A DNA stretch of 64,000 nt from Ancistrus triradiatus (Eukaryota; Chordata; Actinopteri; Siluriformes; Loricariidae), in assembly GCA_025084515.1 (NCBI GenBank), contig JAJAGP010000098.1:782432-846431 (forward strand), read 5' to 3'. The notes under the pieces are model-generated. The model was not told where the DNA came from. It worked only from the letters and a program-made list of their open reading frames with translations, and did no database searches. The translations under genes were made by a program, and so were the position numbers. Shown piece after piece: positions 1 through 10,799 of this stretch; the stretch's first letter is position 1, and every line of letters starts with the position of its first letter.

Positions 1-224
1 GTAATGGGGCGAACTCATGACACTGGGAGTTTCGGATGATGGTTTTTGTTTATGCCAGGACAGCCAGATTCAGAATTGCTAAGTGTAGGGTTCATTAAGG
101 AAGTGGTGGGTTATAAATTATTTAGTAAAAGTGGTTGAGGAAACAGGTTTTCAGGCTTGTTGTTTGCCCGCGTTTTCTTTGAAAGATGGCTTTATCCATT
201 TTGTGCAGTTTCAAAAAAGATGGA

Positions 225-650
225 GGTGGGGCAAAGAAGTATTAGTATTAGTCAGCACTGATTGTGCAAGTTCTCCTACTAGAAAGATGAGAGAGGGTCT
301 GTTAATTTTCATCATAGCTTACACCTTCAACTATGAGAGACAAATGAGAAAAAAACTCCTGGGGAAATCATATTGTAGGATTTGTAAATTAATTTAATGT
401 AAATCCATGGTGGAAAAAATAAGTATTTGGTCTTCACCCACAACCAACAAGATTTCTGCTCTCACAGACCTGTAACTTCTTCTTTAAGAAGCTCTTCTGT
501 CCTCCACTCATTACCTGTATTAATGGCACCTGTTTGACCTTGTTATCTGTATAAAAGACACCTGTCCACAGCCTCAAACAGTCAGACTCCAAACTCAAGA
601 CCAAATAGCTGTCGAAGGACACCAGGACAAAAATTATAGACCTGCACCAT
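225..650 (+). mobile_element. Tc1-like element, family B, 5' end fragment
   Basis: The sequence begins with a decayed terminal inverted repeat (GGGGCAAAGAAGTA, then GTCAGCACTGATTGTGCAAG) and runs through the subterminal region that the same family shows at 39.4 and 52.1 kb (AAAATAAGTATTTGGTC, then GATTTCTGCTCTCACAGACC). Homology fades near 650 and no right-hand terminal repeat follows, so this is a 5'-truncated relic of a Tc1/mariner transposon. Orientation is set by comparison with the 52 kb copy. The short open frame here is not a gene. Confidence 0.8.
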
Positions 651-814
651 TAGCTATAGCAGCATAGCTAGAAAGAGGAGAACCGGAAGGTAACACAGCC
701 AAGAGGGATCACATGAAACATCAGCAACCCCATGGGAGGCAGAAGACAGCAACCCAACGTCTCTGATCACCACAAAACTCTTTGACTATAGCCAAAAGCC
801 TTTGTAAATAAGTA

Positions 815-1595
815 TGCCAATATAGACAGACAGATAGATGGATGAATATCTGGTTAAATGGACAGGTGGATAGATAGATAGATGGATAGATAGGTAGGTA
901 GGTAGGTGGATGGATTAATTGATGGATGGGTGGATAGGCAGATGGTGTGATAAATAAATATCTGGATAGATGGACAGGCAGGTAGACAGTTAGGTAGATA
1001 GATAGACAGGTAGGTGGATGGATGGGTGGGTGGATGGATGGATGGATAGGTCATAGAAAGATGGATACATATCTGGAAAAATGGATAGGTGGATACATAG
1101 ATAGACAGATGGAGGGATGGATGGATGGGTGGGTTGGATCAATGGGTAGATGGATGAGTGGACAGTGAGATGGATAAATATCTTGGATAGACAGACGGAT
1201 AGGTGGATAGATGAATAGATAGCTGAATAGATAGGTAATAGAGAGGTGGATAAATATCTGGATACATGGATAGATAGGCCGGTAGATAGATAGACAGGTA
1301 GCTGGATAGTGAGATGTCTAAATTCCTGCATAGATTTACAGGTAAATAAACTGACAGGTGGATAGATTGACAGACAGGTGGATGCATGGATGGATGGGTG
1401 GGTTGGATCAATGGGTAGACGGATGAGTGGACAGTGAGATAATTATCTGGATAGACAGGTGGATGGGTGGATGCACGCATGGATGAATAGGTGGATAGAT
1501 GAATAGATAGCTGGATGTATAGGTGAAAGAGAGGTGGATACCTATCTGGATAAATGGACAGATAATTAGGTAGATGGATATGTGGATGGATGGGT
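815..1595. repeat. GGAT/GATA tetranucleotide array with internal duplication
   Basis: About 780 bp are built of GATA, GATG, GGTA and GACA tetramers on the plus strand. On the minus strand this reads as Ser/Thr/His/Pro/Ile-rich open frames, which are artefacts. The array has a longer-period structure: a block with GGGTGGGTTGGATCAATGGG occurs near 1125 and again near 1392, about 267 bp apart. This shows segmental duplication inside a simple repeat. Confidence 0.95.
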
Positions 1596-1599
1596 AACA

Positions 1600-3015
1600 G
1601 AATAACCTTATTCTGGATGATGGGTGCAGAAGTTCCATAAATGTTTGCACCTGGTTGCTGTGCTTTCGCTTTTGTTCATTTCATCCCAAACTTAGCTTGA
1701 TGGGAGGGTTTGTTTTAAGCTGGAACGGACTGGCTGTTGGGCTGGGCTTTAAGCAGAAGAATCAACAGCTTCAAGATGGCCTGGCTTCTACAATCTGCAG
1801 TGTTGTGAATGGCTCCTCTTACTAACAACGCCATAAAGCCACAAAACAAACAGCAAGTCTAATGAGAAACTCAAGACGAGTTTGGGAACTCTAAAGAGCT
1901 GACAGTGGTCACCAACATATGCATGGGACGAGACTACGTTTGGGGTAAGTGGAATATATACATGTTTTAAATCCAAAAATGGCCTGCTTTAAATGGATGG
2001 AACAGGGACGTCTTAGGAATAGTGGTGCTGAGCGAGAGCTGCAAAATGGCCAGGGTGGTCAGCTTTCATCTGTTAATCAGTAACCATGGGACAGTCCATT
2101 CCAGGGTTGATTGCTAAGCTTTTACCACACCCAAGCCTTCGTCATGCGTTATCTTCAATGTTGACTCGGCATTTAACGCTACGTGTTTTTGTTTTTCGAA
2201 ACCATGACACAGCTCCGACCCTTTAATGCCATCGAGAATAGGTGTGCTCGTGTGCACGGGCCTGATCGATGGCTTTGTGTGCTGAAAGTCAACGGAAACT
2301 TGATGAGTATGTTCTGTTTAATTTTTACACCCAGCTAAGTGAACGGTGTTGCGTAAACCGGGGTGTGGTTGTGTGCCGGTGATACGCCGCTGCCCAACAC
2401 TGCAAACTGTGTACATGCGGTCTTGACAGTCACCCACGGGTAAGGTGTTAAAATTCCATGTTTCAATCCACACAATATCTCTTGGGAAACAAACCAAATA
2501 GGAACCGATTTCGCACCAAGTGAAAGGCTCAAATTCTGACACATTCCATTTGTTTCCTCCACATGATATAAAAGTAGCCCAAACGTGACCATTGATGAGG
2601 ACGACCCATAGTTTGCAGAAGGACTAAGACTGTACTGTGCAGGGTGTTGCTATATAAAGGTGGAAACTGAAGATGCACCAAAGGCTGACCTGGTGAAGAA
2701 GAATGAAGAAAACACACAGTTGGTGTTATGACCCCCAACTCGACCATGTGCCTAGGGTAAGAGTGTAAGAAATTGAGAAAGGGAAGTCAGTTTTTTTTTA
2801 CCCACAGAGTTAAAAAATCCAGGATTAAAACATAGTCAGGGAAGTTTCTCAGCCTTTTGCCATATACTTTCGAGCCGTGTAAGTTCATTTAGGGGAAGTT
2901 TCACTGACTCACATTGTTAGGGAATGCCACTAATACCACCCCTCTTGTGGCGCAGATCGACAGAAGATATCAGGAATATTAACACTCTTGCCAAATTTAT
3001 GGCATCGATTCAACA
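1600..3015. other. No recognisable feature
   Basis: Unique-looking sequence. A TATA-like string (GCTATATAAAGGTGG) lies near 2649 but no credible coding frame follows it. Minus-strand open frames at 2318-2747 overlap one another in different frames and resemble nothing I know. Confidence 0.4.
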
Positions 3016-3164
3016 AGGTCGCTGTGAACATTCCTGACAGACTGTGATCAGACCTGTGTGGGCTTCTCTACAATTCTGTAGTGGATAAGATACAGCAGTG
3101 CTGCTGCTGGAGTTTTAAAACCACTTATTCAGTTTTACTAGACAATAACCTATCGCTCACCTTG
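3016..3164. repeat. Dispersed repeat H, left part, split by Tc1-A
   Basis: TACAGCAGTGCTGCTGCTGG, the downstream AAAACCACTTATTCAG and CACCTTG match a common fish non-autonomous repeat whose other half resumes at 4756. If the Tc1 element is removed, the two sides join as CACCTTG-TA-CATGTAAAGTCAGAG, which reads continuously in the remembered repeat. The family name is not known to me. Confidence 0.6.
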
Positions 3165-4755
3165 TACAGTCGTAGAAAAAGTTTGGGCACCCTGGATAAT
3201 TTTCATGATTTTTCTTTATAAACATTGGTTGTCCAGCTCAGCAGTTCAGGTAAATATATCCAGATAGCCCAGATGAAACACCGTGATATTGAGAAGTGAA
3301 ATTAGTTTATGGTTTTACAGAAAGTGTGCAAGTAATTATTCAAAAACAAAATTAGGCGGGTGCATAAATTGGGCACCCTTGTTCATTTGAATACCTTAGC
3401 ACTAATTATTGGAACACAAAATTAGTTTTGTAAGCTCATTGAACCTTGATTACATTACACAAGTGAATCAAACTTGAGAAAAAGTGTTAAGTGGCCAATT
3501 GGAAGTTTTCTCCTCTTTGCATCTTCTCTGAAAGAGTGGCACATGGGAGCCTAAAACAACTCTCAAATGGCCTGAAGAAACAAAGGTTGTTCAAAATCAT
3601 TGGTTCAGGGAAAGGGAAAAGGGCTCTCTCCGAGATTTCAGCTGTCAGTTCCACTGTGAAGGAACATAGTGAGGCAATGGAAGGACCACATGGCACAGTT
3701 CTAGTAAGGGAACCTTGAGTGGCAGACCAAGAAAAATCTCAGGATAGGCAGTGGCGAGGATGGTGAGAACAGTCATAGTCAAAGCCACAGACCACCTCCC
3801 AAGACCCACAACCTCATCTTGCTGCAGATGGTGCACGTCATCGTTCAAAACAACTAACAGCGCATTTGCACAAGGAGGAGGGCTGTAGGCGAGAGTAATT
3901 GACAGAAGAAGCCTTTTCTGCAGACCACGCCACAAACAGAGTCATTGAGGTTGTGATACAGCACCATTTGGACAAACCAGCTCATTTGGAATAAAGTGCT
4001 GTGTAATTGATGATGAAACATAAAACGAGTTATTTGGACATAACAAGGAGCGGAAAAAAGAAACACAGCATCCCAAGACAAAAACACTTCTACCCACAGT
4101 TAAAATTTGGTGTCGGTTCCATAATGTGTGGGACGTGTGGCAGGCAGGACTAGGACTCTTGTTAAGTTGAGGGTCGCATGGATTCCAGTTAATATCTACA
4201 GATTCTTGAGAACCAAGTTCAAGAACGAGTGACAAAGTTGCCACCGAGGCAACGCCCTCAAAACCCTGCCTCAAAAATTACTAAGGCATTCATGCAGAGG
4301 AACCAGTACAACGTTCTGGAATGGCCATCTCAGTCCCCCAGACATGATTTATACTTGAAAAATGTGGGCTGTCCATGCTCGAAAACCATCAAAACCTGAT
4401 TGACTGGGAGATGTTTCTAAAGAGAATGGCCAAAGCACCTTCAACCAGAAGCCAGACTGGGAAGCGGTAGGAAGCATTTAGCGGCTGTTAATTTCTACAA
4501 AAGAGGATCTACACTATTGATTGTTATTTTTCTGTTTGGGGGGTGGTGCCAAAATTTATGCACCGGCCTAATTGTTTGAATAATTACTGCCACACTTTCT
4601 GTAAATCTATAAACTTCATTTCACTTCTCAAATATCACTGTGTTCATCTGCTATATGATATATTTAACTCAAGTTGCTGATCTGAACAACCAATGATTTA
4701 TAAACTAAAATCATGAAAATTATCAGGGGTGCCCAAACTTTTTCATACGACTGTA
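3165..4755 (+). mobile_element. Tc1-like transposon, family A, near full length but dead
   Basis: Terminal inverted repeats are clear: TACAGTCGTAGAAAAAGTTT with GGGCACCC on the left, and GGGTGCCCAAACTTTTTCAT then ACGACTGTA on the right. TA target dinucleotides sit at 3165-3166 and 4754-4755. The length of 1.59 kb is typical of Tc1 elements. Subterminal repeats also pair (TTCATGATTTTTCTTTATAA against TTTATAAACTAAAATCATGA). It is inserted cleanly into repeat H. The interior encodes a transposase broken by many frameshifts, so it is non-autonomous. Confidence 0.93.
3560..4500 (+). pseudogene. Tc1 transposase relic (family A)
   Basis: Pieces of a Tc1/mariner DDE transposase read in shifting plus-strand frames. 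The N-terminal helix-turn-helix region lies around 3570-3720, with words such as EISAVSSTVK. A segment near 4005-4050 resembles the first catalytic Asp region (a DDET-like word before ELFGHNK). A WPSQSP-like word lies near 4324, just ahead of where the last catalytic acidic residue is expected. No frame exceeds about 110 codons. Intact family members encode about 340 residues. Confidence 0.85.
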
Positions 4756-4985
4756 CATGTAAAGTCAGAGATAGCAGCTCATCTGCAAACACAGTTTGTG
4801 TTAGTCATCTTCTAATCCTCCCCCAGTGCTCACAGGATGCTGGTGGCTGGATATTTTTGGCTGACGGACTATTTTCAGTCCAGCAGTGACCCTGAGGTGT
4901 TTAAAACCTCTAGCAACACTGCTGTGTCTGATCCACTCATACCAGTAGAACACTTTAGCCTCATTCATGAGGAAACTTGTACGAT
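4756..4985. repeat. Dispersed repeat H, right part
   Basis: Continues repeat H after the Tc1-A insertion: GTAAAGTCAGAGATAGCAGC, then GTCCAGCAGTGACCCTGAGG and CTGCTGTGTCTGATCCACTC. The last words are a very common fish repeat. The plus-strand 68-codon frame here is repeat-derived. Confidence 0.65.
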
Positions 4986-5120
4986 CCTGCGCCGTTGTAG
5001 CCCATCAAGGTTCAGCATGTCATGTGTACAGACGTGTGCCTGATCATCACCATCATTAAGAGTGCTGATTTTAGTTACGTTAGCCTTTCTGTCCGGTCAA
5101 AACTGACCTCTGATGGACCT
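4985..5120. repeat. Dispersed repeat X fragment
   Basis: GCGCCGTTGTAGCCCATCAA, then AGTTACGTTAGCCTTTCTGT and CTGACCTCTGATGG, parallel the much better copy at 41.33-41.69 kb (CTGCTGTAGCCCATCTGAG, TTACTGTTGTCTTTCTATCC, CTCTGACCTCTGGCATC). It is a diverged copy with internal deletions, directly abutting repeat H. Confidence 0.55.
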
Positions 5121-5983
5121 CTAATGGTGTTTTGTGTTTTTACCGTGTAGCTCCGTTGGTTTTCTGAATGGCATGTTTACCAAGTTCCAAAAAGCAACCC
5201 GATTCAGAGTTTTAAAATGTCACGAAAAGTAAATGTCCAGTAAGTCCCGACAACTGAACGCGTAGTCACTCCGCAATCTTAAGGTTTAATTAACTTTGCC
5301 TCATTATCACTTAATCCCTTGGTCTAGTCAGTATGTTTCCTGTCCATTAGCGGATTAGAGGCAGTTGAGAAGCTGTTTCAGCAAAAACCTCACCGTGTTG
5401 CGACACGAAAGAGCAGCACATTCCTGGCATACCCTCACCCGGTGCCGCTCCAGCACCTCTGAGCGCGCCTACACCGAGCACTTTCCCAGAGGCGCTCCAT
5501 TAACACCTACACACCAAATGACTTTTGGGAACTGGAGTCTATTTGGGATTTTTGAAAGCAGCAACGCTGACAAGAAATATATGTGGTGGAAAGGAATTGA
5601 AACGGGTCTCTCCGATACTGGCTCGCACATGAAGCGATGAACATTTGGAAACCTTTAACACCATGAACTCGCAAATGCAGTCTGTTGTGTGTGCTGAGCT
5701 GCTAACGAAAACGCTGAGCATTTTCGACGTTCAGGAAGATGCAAATATGGAGCATCAGATGAACGTGCCCAGTGCTGACGCTGATATGTTGGGAATCTTC
5801 ATTCATTTAAGAAAGCTGATGGCAGAAAGCCCGGGTCTGTGTAGTAAAGTATGAACCACTGAAGGGTTCCAAAATGATTGGGGTCCCAGGATAAGGGTGA
5901 ACTAGCTAGGGGTGGAAAAATGGAAAATCATTGAAAATTATTATTTCCATCTGTGACATGAAGATGCACTGCTTGTTTACAGA
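5121..5983. other. No recognisable feature
   Basis: Open frames of 60-90 codons at 5365-5854 on both strands overlap and look like chance. No splice-flanked coding segment was recognised. Confidence 0.4.
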
Positions 5984-6140
5984 CGGGGTTGCTCAGAAAT
6001 GAAGGATGTGGACTACTGATCAGGGGGCTGTGAGTTCCCTTCCCAGCTCCACCAAGTTGGGGGCCTTGATCAAGGCCCTTAGCTTAGTTGTACTTTGTTT
6101 CTCTGAATAAGAGAGTCTGCTAAATGCTATACATGCAAAT
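5984..6140 (+). mobile_element. tRNA-derived SINE, diverged
   Basis: Order of blocks: a degraded A-box region, GGACTACTGATCAGGGGGCTG, a B-box region TGTGAGTTCCCTTCCCAGC, the body CACCAAGTTGGGGGCC then TGATCAAGGCCCTTAGC, and the tail GAATAAGAGAGTCTGCTAAA. This is the abundant fish SINE type with a LINE-like (L2-clade-like) tail found about a dozen times in this window. Confidence 0.8.
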
Positions 6141-6267
6141 CCAGTAGTCTTGTTCTCAGTTAAGTTACCTTATCACTGATATTGAGACAGGTACATCCAG
6201 GTACGAAGGAAGACACTGGTCTATTTCAAGCCAGCTTTGGCCTCGAGTCCTTTTCAGTCCTTAACTT

Positions 6268-6477
6268 TTATTTCTTTTGTATGACCACAACAGAAATCTC
6301 TTTCCCATCCTCAAGAGCCATATTAAAGACTTTCTCTCCTGCTGCAATCTTGATGTCCCATAAACGTCTGGCAAAGACCGCCTTTAATCGTCTTTGTGCT
6401 CGACGGATAATTACTGCCAGTCCTGAGATTTTGTCCGCTGCTCTTAGAGTAATGCCAGACGCAATACATGGATACAC
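6268..6477 (-). CDS. Exon-like open frame of unknown function
   Basis: The minus-strand frame ends in TAA at 6268-6270. Its product is rich in Arg, Lys and Ala with alternating hydrophobics (ISGLAVIIRRAQRRLKAVF, then RRLWDIKIAAGEKVFNMALE) and has a coding-like amino-acid and codon mix, unlike neighbouring chance frames. A stop precedes it by one codon at its 5' end, so if real it is an exon with an acceptor inside the frame. CATTACTCTAAG at about 6430 is a weak candidate. AATAAA overlaps the stop. It could be the last exon of an unidentified gene, a fossil exon, or chance. I do not recognise the family. Confidence 0.25.
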   Translation of the reverse strand: MYPCIASGITLRAADKISGLAVIIRRAQRRLKAVFARRLWDIKIAAGEKVFNMALEDGKEISVVVIQKK

Positions 6478-6734
6478 TCAAACGAAACCTCTTATTATGC
6501 AGGCCTGCAGATTAGCATGTTTGTCCTGGGCTGCAAGTCAGCTGAACAACCGACAAGGGTGAAGCTGATCTGAGAACAGCTGTCCTCCCTCAGAGCTCTT
6601 TGGGGGTGTTGAGAGATGCTAAGAAGTCATTGTCAGCCTCCATAACTTGGGATTTTCTCCAGGTATGACACATTAGAGACATGTGTGTAGCTTAATCCGT
6701 TTGAAAAGATGCAGAGTTTTCTCTGTACCCACAC

Positions 6735-6835
6735 AAACATGGCTTTTTCCTTGCCGCCGTCGCCGTAGCCTTGCTCACTTTGGGCTTGGCCTCATAAATT
6801 TAGAAGATCAACTTGTCTTATAACCTTTAATAGGT
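6735..6835 (+). repeat. Dispersed repeat R fragment
   Basis: GCTTTTTCCTTGCCGCCGTC followed by GTAGCCTTGCTCACTTTGGG matches the TTTTTCCTTGCCACTGTCGC core of repeat R, better preserved at 23.5 kb. Confidence 0.6.
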
Positions 6836-6982
6836 AGAATTAGAGTAAAATCCACTAGGCTGGTTCTTTATTTTGTGAGTTATCTTATCGTGTTGATATT
6901 TGGCCCATCCAAGCCTGCTCCAAATTGACCCCATTAAAAGATATTGTAGCTCCATTTTAAGAACAACCCCAACGGTTTTATT

Positions 6983-6994
6983 CCCCCCCCCCCC
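6983..6994. repeat. Homopolymer C12
   Basis: Twelve consecutive cytosines. The true length may be uncertain in an assembly. Confidence 0.95.
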
Positions 6995-6997
6995 ATC

Positions 6998-8285
6998 CCC
7001 AATAGGCATATTAGTATGCCCCGATAAACCAACAAAACCTAATGATTGGCTGCCATAAATTCCACTCTACCCTCACACTTCAGTTCCATCAGCAGTAACT
7101 TTAACCACAGTCCATTTTTGCCTGGGTTCTATTGTTGCTCTTTCTTTATCTTGCGAGCCACCTTATCATTTTGCCATTGGGATTTATTGGGATGGGAAAA
7201 TGCATTGTAAACGAAAGTAACACAATGACATGCAATAATTGTACAGTATTGCTGTAAACAAGGTTATCACCATTCCTTAGTGAAGCTGTACGTACTCTGC
7301 CCACAAACGCTGACAGCAGCTGCTCCCTACGCCCACAAGACACAAACCTCGAGTTACTGTAGTGTAAACACAAAGATCGTCTATCCAGATCGCTCTCACA
7401 CTTAACCCTAAACTGGCCAATTCCCAGAAAAATCCCAGTTAAACTCCATGTATTAACACGACAAAAAGCGAAAAAATCCTTTCTGCTTCTGCATAAACAC
7501 TGTTGCTCAAGCCGAGGGTGTAAACACGCAGTGGGTGTAGACGAACCTGCAGCGACCTGCAACAGAACCCGCTCTGTTAACACGCAAATTAACAGTTGAA
7601 TCGACGCCCGAATACACACACGCACACCAATCACAAGAGGTTATTTGCACACAGACACACTAATCCTGAGAACAATGTGCAGACACACAAACACAACTGA
7701 CCTGCAGCCAAATTAGCATGTCTGAATATTTTATCCAGAGCCGTCCGTCTAGCCGTGATGGAATGGTGTGTTTTGGAACCGTAGCCTATCTGGGGTGTTA
7801 TGCTGGTACCGTCTACTGTACGGGACGTTCAGACTTCTCCATAAACACTGGGAGCTTGCTGAGAGATCCTGCACTAATTTTAGCGTGGCACGTCGACGTT
7901 GCGCTAACAGCGGCTGATTGAGGAGAAAGCTCTTGCTTTTCACACGTTGCACTTTTCTTAACCCTCGCACTTGCAGAGACGGACCTGAGCTACAGATGGG
8001 CAAGAGAAACAACAGTGCAAAGAACACACTCCAAAACTTTCCAGCCAGAAGCTCAAGCCTATAGATTGACAGGTTTTGAAATGTATTGGTGCATTGTATG
8101 TGGTTTGGGATGCAGCCTGAAAGTGCCTCAGACATTGACTTGTTGGTTCATTACCTTTTGCAGAGACTGTGTTCAGGTCAATTCCTTTAGGTTATCACCT
8201 GTGATCAGAGGTGCACATACATTTGCAAGCATGTACGTTGGTATAAGGGCCGCTACTGGTCCTGCGTCACATGCCCCAGACCAGT
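6998..8285. other. No recognised feature; one long chance-like frame
   Basis: A 162-codon minus-strand frame (7146-7634) is the longest non-repeat frame in this part, but its composition (many Cys, Leu, Arg, Ser) and overlapping frames give no family likeness. The stretch 7250-7600 repeats the word GTGTAAACAC or GTTAACACG several times, which hints at an old non-autonomous element. Confidence 0.3.
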
Positions 8286-8289
8286 CTTT

Positions 8290-9192
8290 GGACCCAAGAC
8301 CCAGGAGCACATTACCTGGTGCCCCATAGCACAAGGAAAGTCTGGGTCTAGAGCTGTGGAGAAAAATTATCTGGCGCATGAAGGGCCAGGGAAGAGTTCT
8401 TGGGCTTCGCCTTGCTGGAGGCCCCTGGAGACCAGGAGTGCCCTGGCATACAACTGCAAAGTACAACTCAGGAGCCCTTGATGAGGAGGAACCTTTGGTC
8501 CTTAAAGGATCAAACCTGGTCCTTTTTCAAGTGCTCTTGGGTGTCAGACCATTTCAGTCCTTCACGGCCCCATCCTCTGACGAGACCGTTCTGTTTCCCA
8601 ACTTTCTTCCTTGGAGCTCCCTACGAGTATCTAAAAAAAGCTGCACCCCTCGCCCCCTGTACACCCGCCCGTCCCAACAGACACAAACGAAAAGTGGCTT
8701 TTTCAAAGAGTGGCTCAGTTGGTAGAACGTTGGTTCGGCTGTGTACCTGCTTTGGCCTCAGCTTGATTCTGTACCTGTTCGGCCCCTTCACATGCCTCAG
8801 ACCCGTCTCTGTCCTCCAGCAAGGTGTGGGACCCAGAAACCCCTTACATGGTACCCCATAGCACATGAAAAGATGTGCCTCTGGAGCTGTAGAGCTAAAT
8901 TCTTTTGCATGAAGGACGGCGAGCAAGTTCTTAGGCTTTGATTTGTTTGGTCTCAGTTCATGCTGCTCGGACTTGCACTGGCCATCAGTCGGATTCTGTA
9001 CTTGTCCTGCCCACTTTTGTTCGTGTTCCTGTTCCTGACCTTACCCGACCCGTTTACCATACAGACTACCTCTGATCTCAAGACTTGGATCTGAGCTGCC
9101 TGCTGATCACACAGGTGATGCCTGTTCCTGTGCCAGCTTCTGTCCCAAGCTTGCCCTGTTGACCATCACCTGGTTGCACTGCCTCCGCCTGG

Positions 9193-9236
<44 letters not shown>

Positions 9237-9310
9237 GTTCTGTTCAATAAATTCCTTGTTTAATTTCTAGCCCATGTTTGGCACGTCTTGTGAGTAGGTT
9301 TCCAGCCGCA
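8290..9310. repeat. Composite dispersed repeat with a ~120-bp direct repeat 532 bp apart
   Basis: TACCTGGTGCCCCATAGCAC at 8313 and TACATGGTACCCCATAGCAC at 8845 open two copies of a ~110-bp block (both continue GAGCTGTGGAG or GAGCTGTAGAG, then GCATGAAGG and GTTCTT(G/A)GGCTT). Between them lies a tRNA-like head, GTGGCTCAGTTGGTAGAACG at 8709. The right end (8960-9300) is rich in CCTGTTCCTG words, carries a TC microsatellite and ends in AATAAATTCCTTG, as in fish retroelement tails. The family is uncertain. Confidence 0.5.
9195..9234. repeat. (TC)20 microsatellite
   Basis: Forty uninterrupted bases of alternating TC inside the tail of the composite repeat. Confidence 0.98.
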
Positions 9311-9334
9311 AATTAACCTCGCAAACCTTAACAC

Positions 9335-9480
9335 TACACACTGCGACAGACCAGTCAACCACTCAAAAGTTGTGGGTTAAAATCTTGCCATCGGCAAGCT
9401 GCAAATGTTGGGGCCCATGAACAATGCCCCTAACCTTCAGCTGCTTATCTTCACTGGATAAAGGTACCTGCTAAAATCCT
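9335..9480 (+). mobile_element. tRNA-derived SINE, highly diverged
   Basis: GTTGTGGGTTAAAATCTTGC, then GGCAAGCTGCAAATGTTGGG, AATGCCCCTAACC and CACTGGATAAAGGTACCTGC follow the order of the SINE B-box, body and tail with many substitutions. This is an old copy. Confidence 0.65.
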
Positions 9481-10615
9481 CACAGTGCTTCATTTGTGCC
9501 GGATCATGCTCTCTCATGCCTCTCACATTTGGAGCCCAGTGTTCTGGTACCTCTTTGTTGTTATATATAAAATAAAATGAGAATAAGCACTATTAATGAG
9601 CTACTTTTAATTCAATTACACTCATTTTTGTGTAACCTCCTTTCCAAAAACCCAAACGACTCATTTTGTTTGATGGCTCATGCATCAGGAGTGCTAGTGG
9701 ACGGCGTGGTTTGAAAATGGCAAAAAAAGGACAACTGATACTTAGACAAGGTAATAAGTCTTTTTCATATATTAATATAGATATTCTGTTTTGAAGGCTG
9801 CTGTATTAGTTGGAGGACTTGCAGCACTGTGGTGTCTATACATTCTTGGACCTTTGCACTGCCTCTCCTTGCCAGATCACATCATGTTTTGCAATTTAAG
9901 CACTGTCCTCAGTCTTTGTTTTTATTTACTGTGTAACTCCCCAGTCTGATTTTGTAATGGTTCTGCTCTCAAAGCAGAGAAAACGAGCTTCACTAAGGGT
10001 GGAAAAGGGGTATCATCAAAAGGCAGGACGTCTGGTCTGCATCGTCTGGTCTGAGCAATGGTTTTTCTCTGCAAGTTTTATTGCAGTACTCTCTTTGAAT
10101 CTCTGAGTGTAGCTACCAGGTCTTTCATGTTTGTTGGTCTGCAGATGCGAAACAGCGCTGACTTGCCATTGCTGCTGTTCATCAGGTCTTGCCCAGTCTT
10201 TCCAGCGGAGTGGAAGATCCAAAATATGATTGTTCTTTTCCTGTAATACGGGATGCCATAAAGTAGCCACCAAAAAATTCAATTTGCACGCATAATTTCC
10301 AGCCCTGGCTGCGGAAAGCTGCTGGAGCTGTTCTTCACACCAGCGCTCCAAGTGCCAGCCTGCGCCGCAGAGGGAATTATAGCTGCCGTGTGTTAAAGCA
10401 CTGCACTCCGGTTTAGGATTAGCCCGCAGTAACCTAGCCCATCCAAACCAGACCGTCTGAGTGAGATTTGACTGCAGACCACATACAGGTCCAAACCCCA
10501 TGGCCTGAAAGGAGACGTTTTATACTTGAGGTATATATCACTCTAATCTGTGTTTGGAATCACGGAATGTATTTGTGGAGGTTTTTCTCAGAATCTCTCG
10601 TCTCGTTTCCAAACT
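9481..10615. other. No recognised feature; 161-codon minus-strand frame
   Basis: The minus-strand frame 10016-10501 is 161 codons with protein-like stretches (KNNHILDLPLRWKDWARP). It has no family resemblance, no flanking splice logic that I could confirm, and a length close to what chance gives in 64 kb. The rest is AT-rich unique sequence. Confidence 0.3.
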
Positions 10616-10619
10616 AAAA

Positions 10620-10790
10620 TGCCTCATGACGTTTTGATTAATGCCTGCCGTGAAGAACTACAAATACAACATTTAATTGATCCCCCTAAGTGAAGAAGCA
10701 GATACGGCGGCGTCTTTGTATAGTACCAGTTTAAATAGGGCCTGTTAAAGATGAGTAATCTGTAATTAAGCCAGAGAAAAACCGCTGTGG
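10620..10790. promoter_or_regulatory. Candidate conserved noncoding element
   Basis: Non-repetitive block with several homeodomain-type cores close together: GATTAATG, TTTAATTGATC and GTAATTAAG. Regulatory function is inference from motif density only. Conservation could not be tested. Confidence 0.2.
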
Positions 10791-10799
10791 CTCACATAC

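Noticed and set aside
854..1650. Minus-strand frames of 66-113 codons rich in Ser, His, Pro, Ile
   Set aside because: They are translations of the tetranucleotide array.
2648..2670. TATA-box-like string as a gene promoter
   Set aside because: No coding frame, initiator or CpG context follows.
7146..7634. 162-codon minus-strand frame
   Set aside because: No domain, no conserved-looking words and no start or splice support. The length is near the chance maximum for 64 kb.
8709..8760. Possible tRNA gene (A-box-like string)
   Set aside because: No B-box or cloverleaf could be found downstream; it is part of a dispersed repeat.
10016..10501. 161-codon minus-strand frame
   Set aside because: Same reasons. 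A few protein-like stretches, but no recognisable family.
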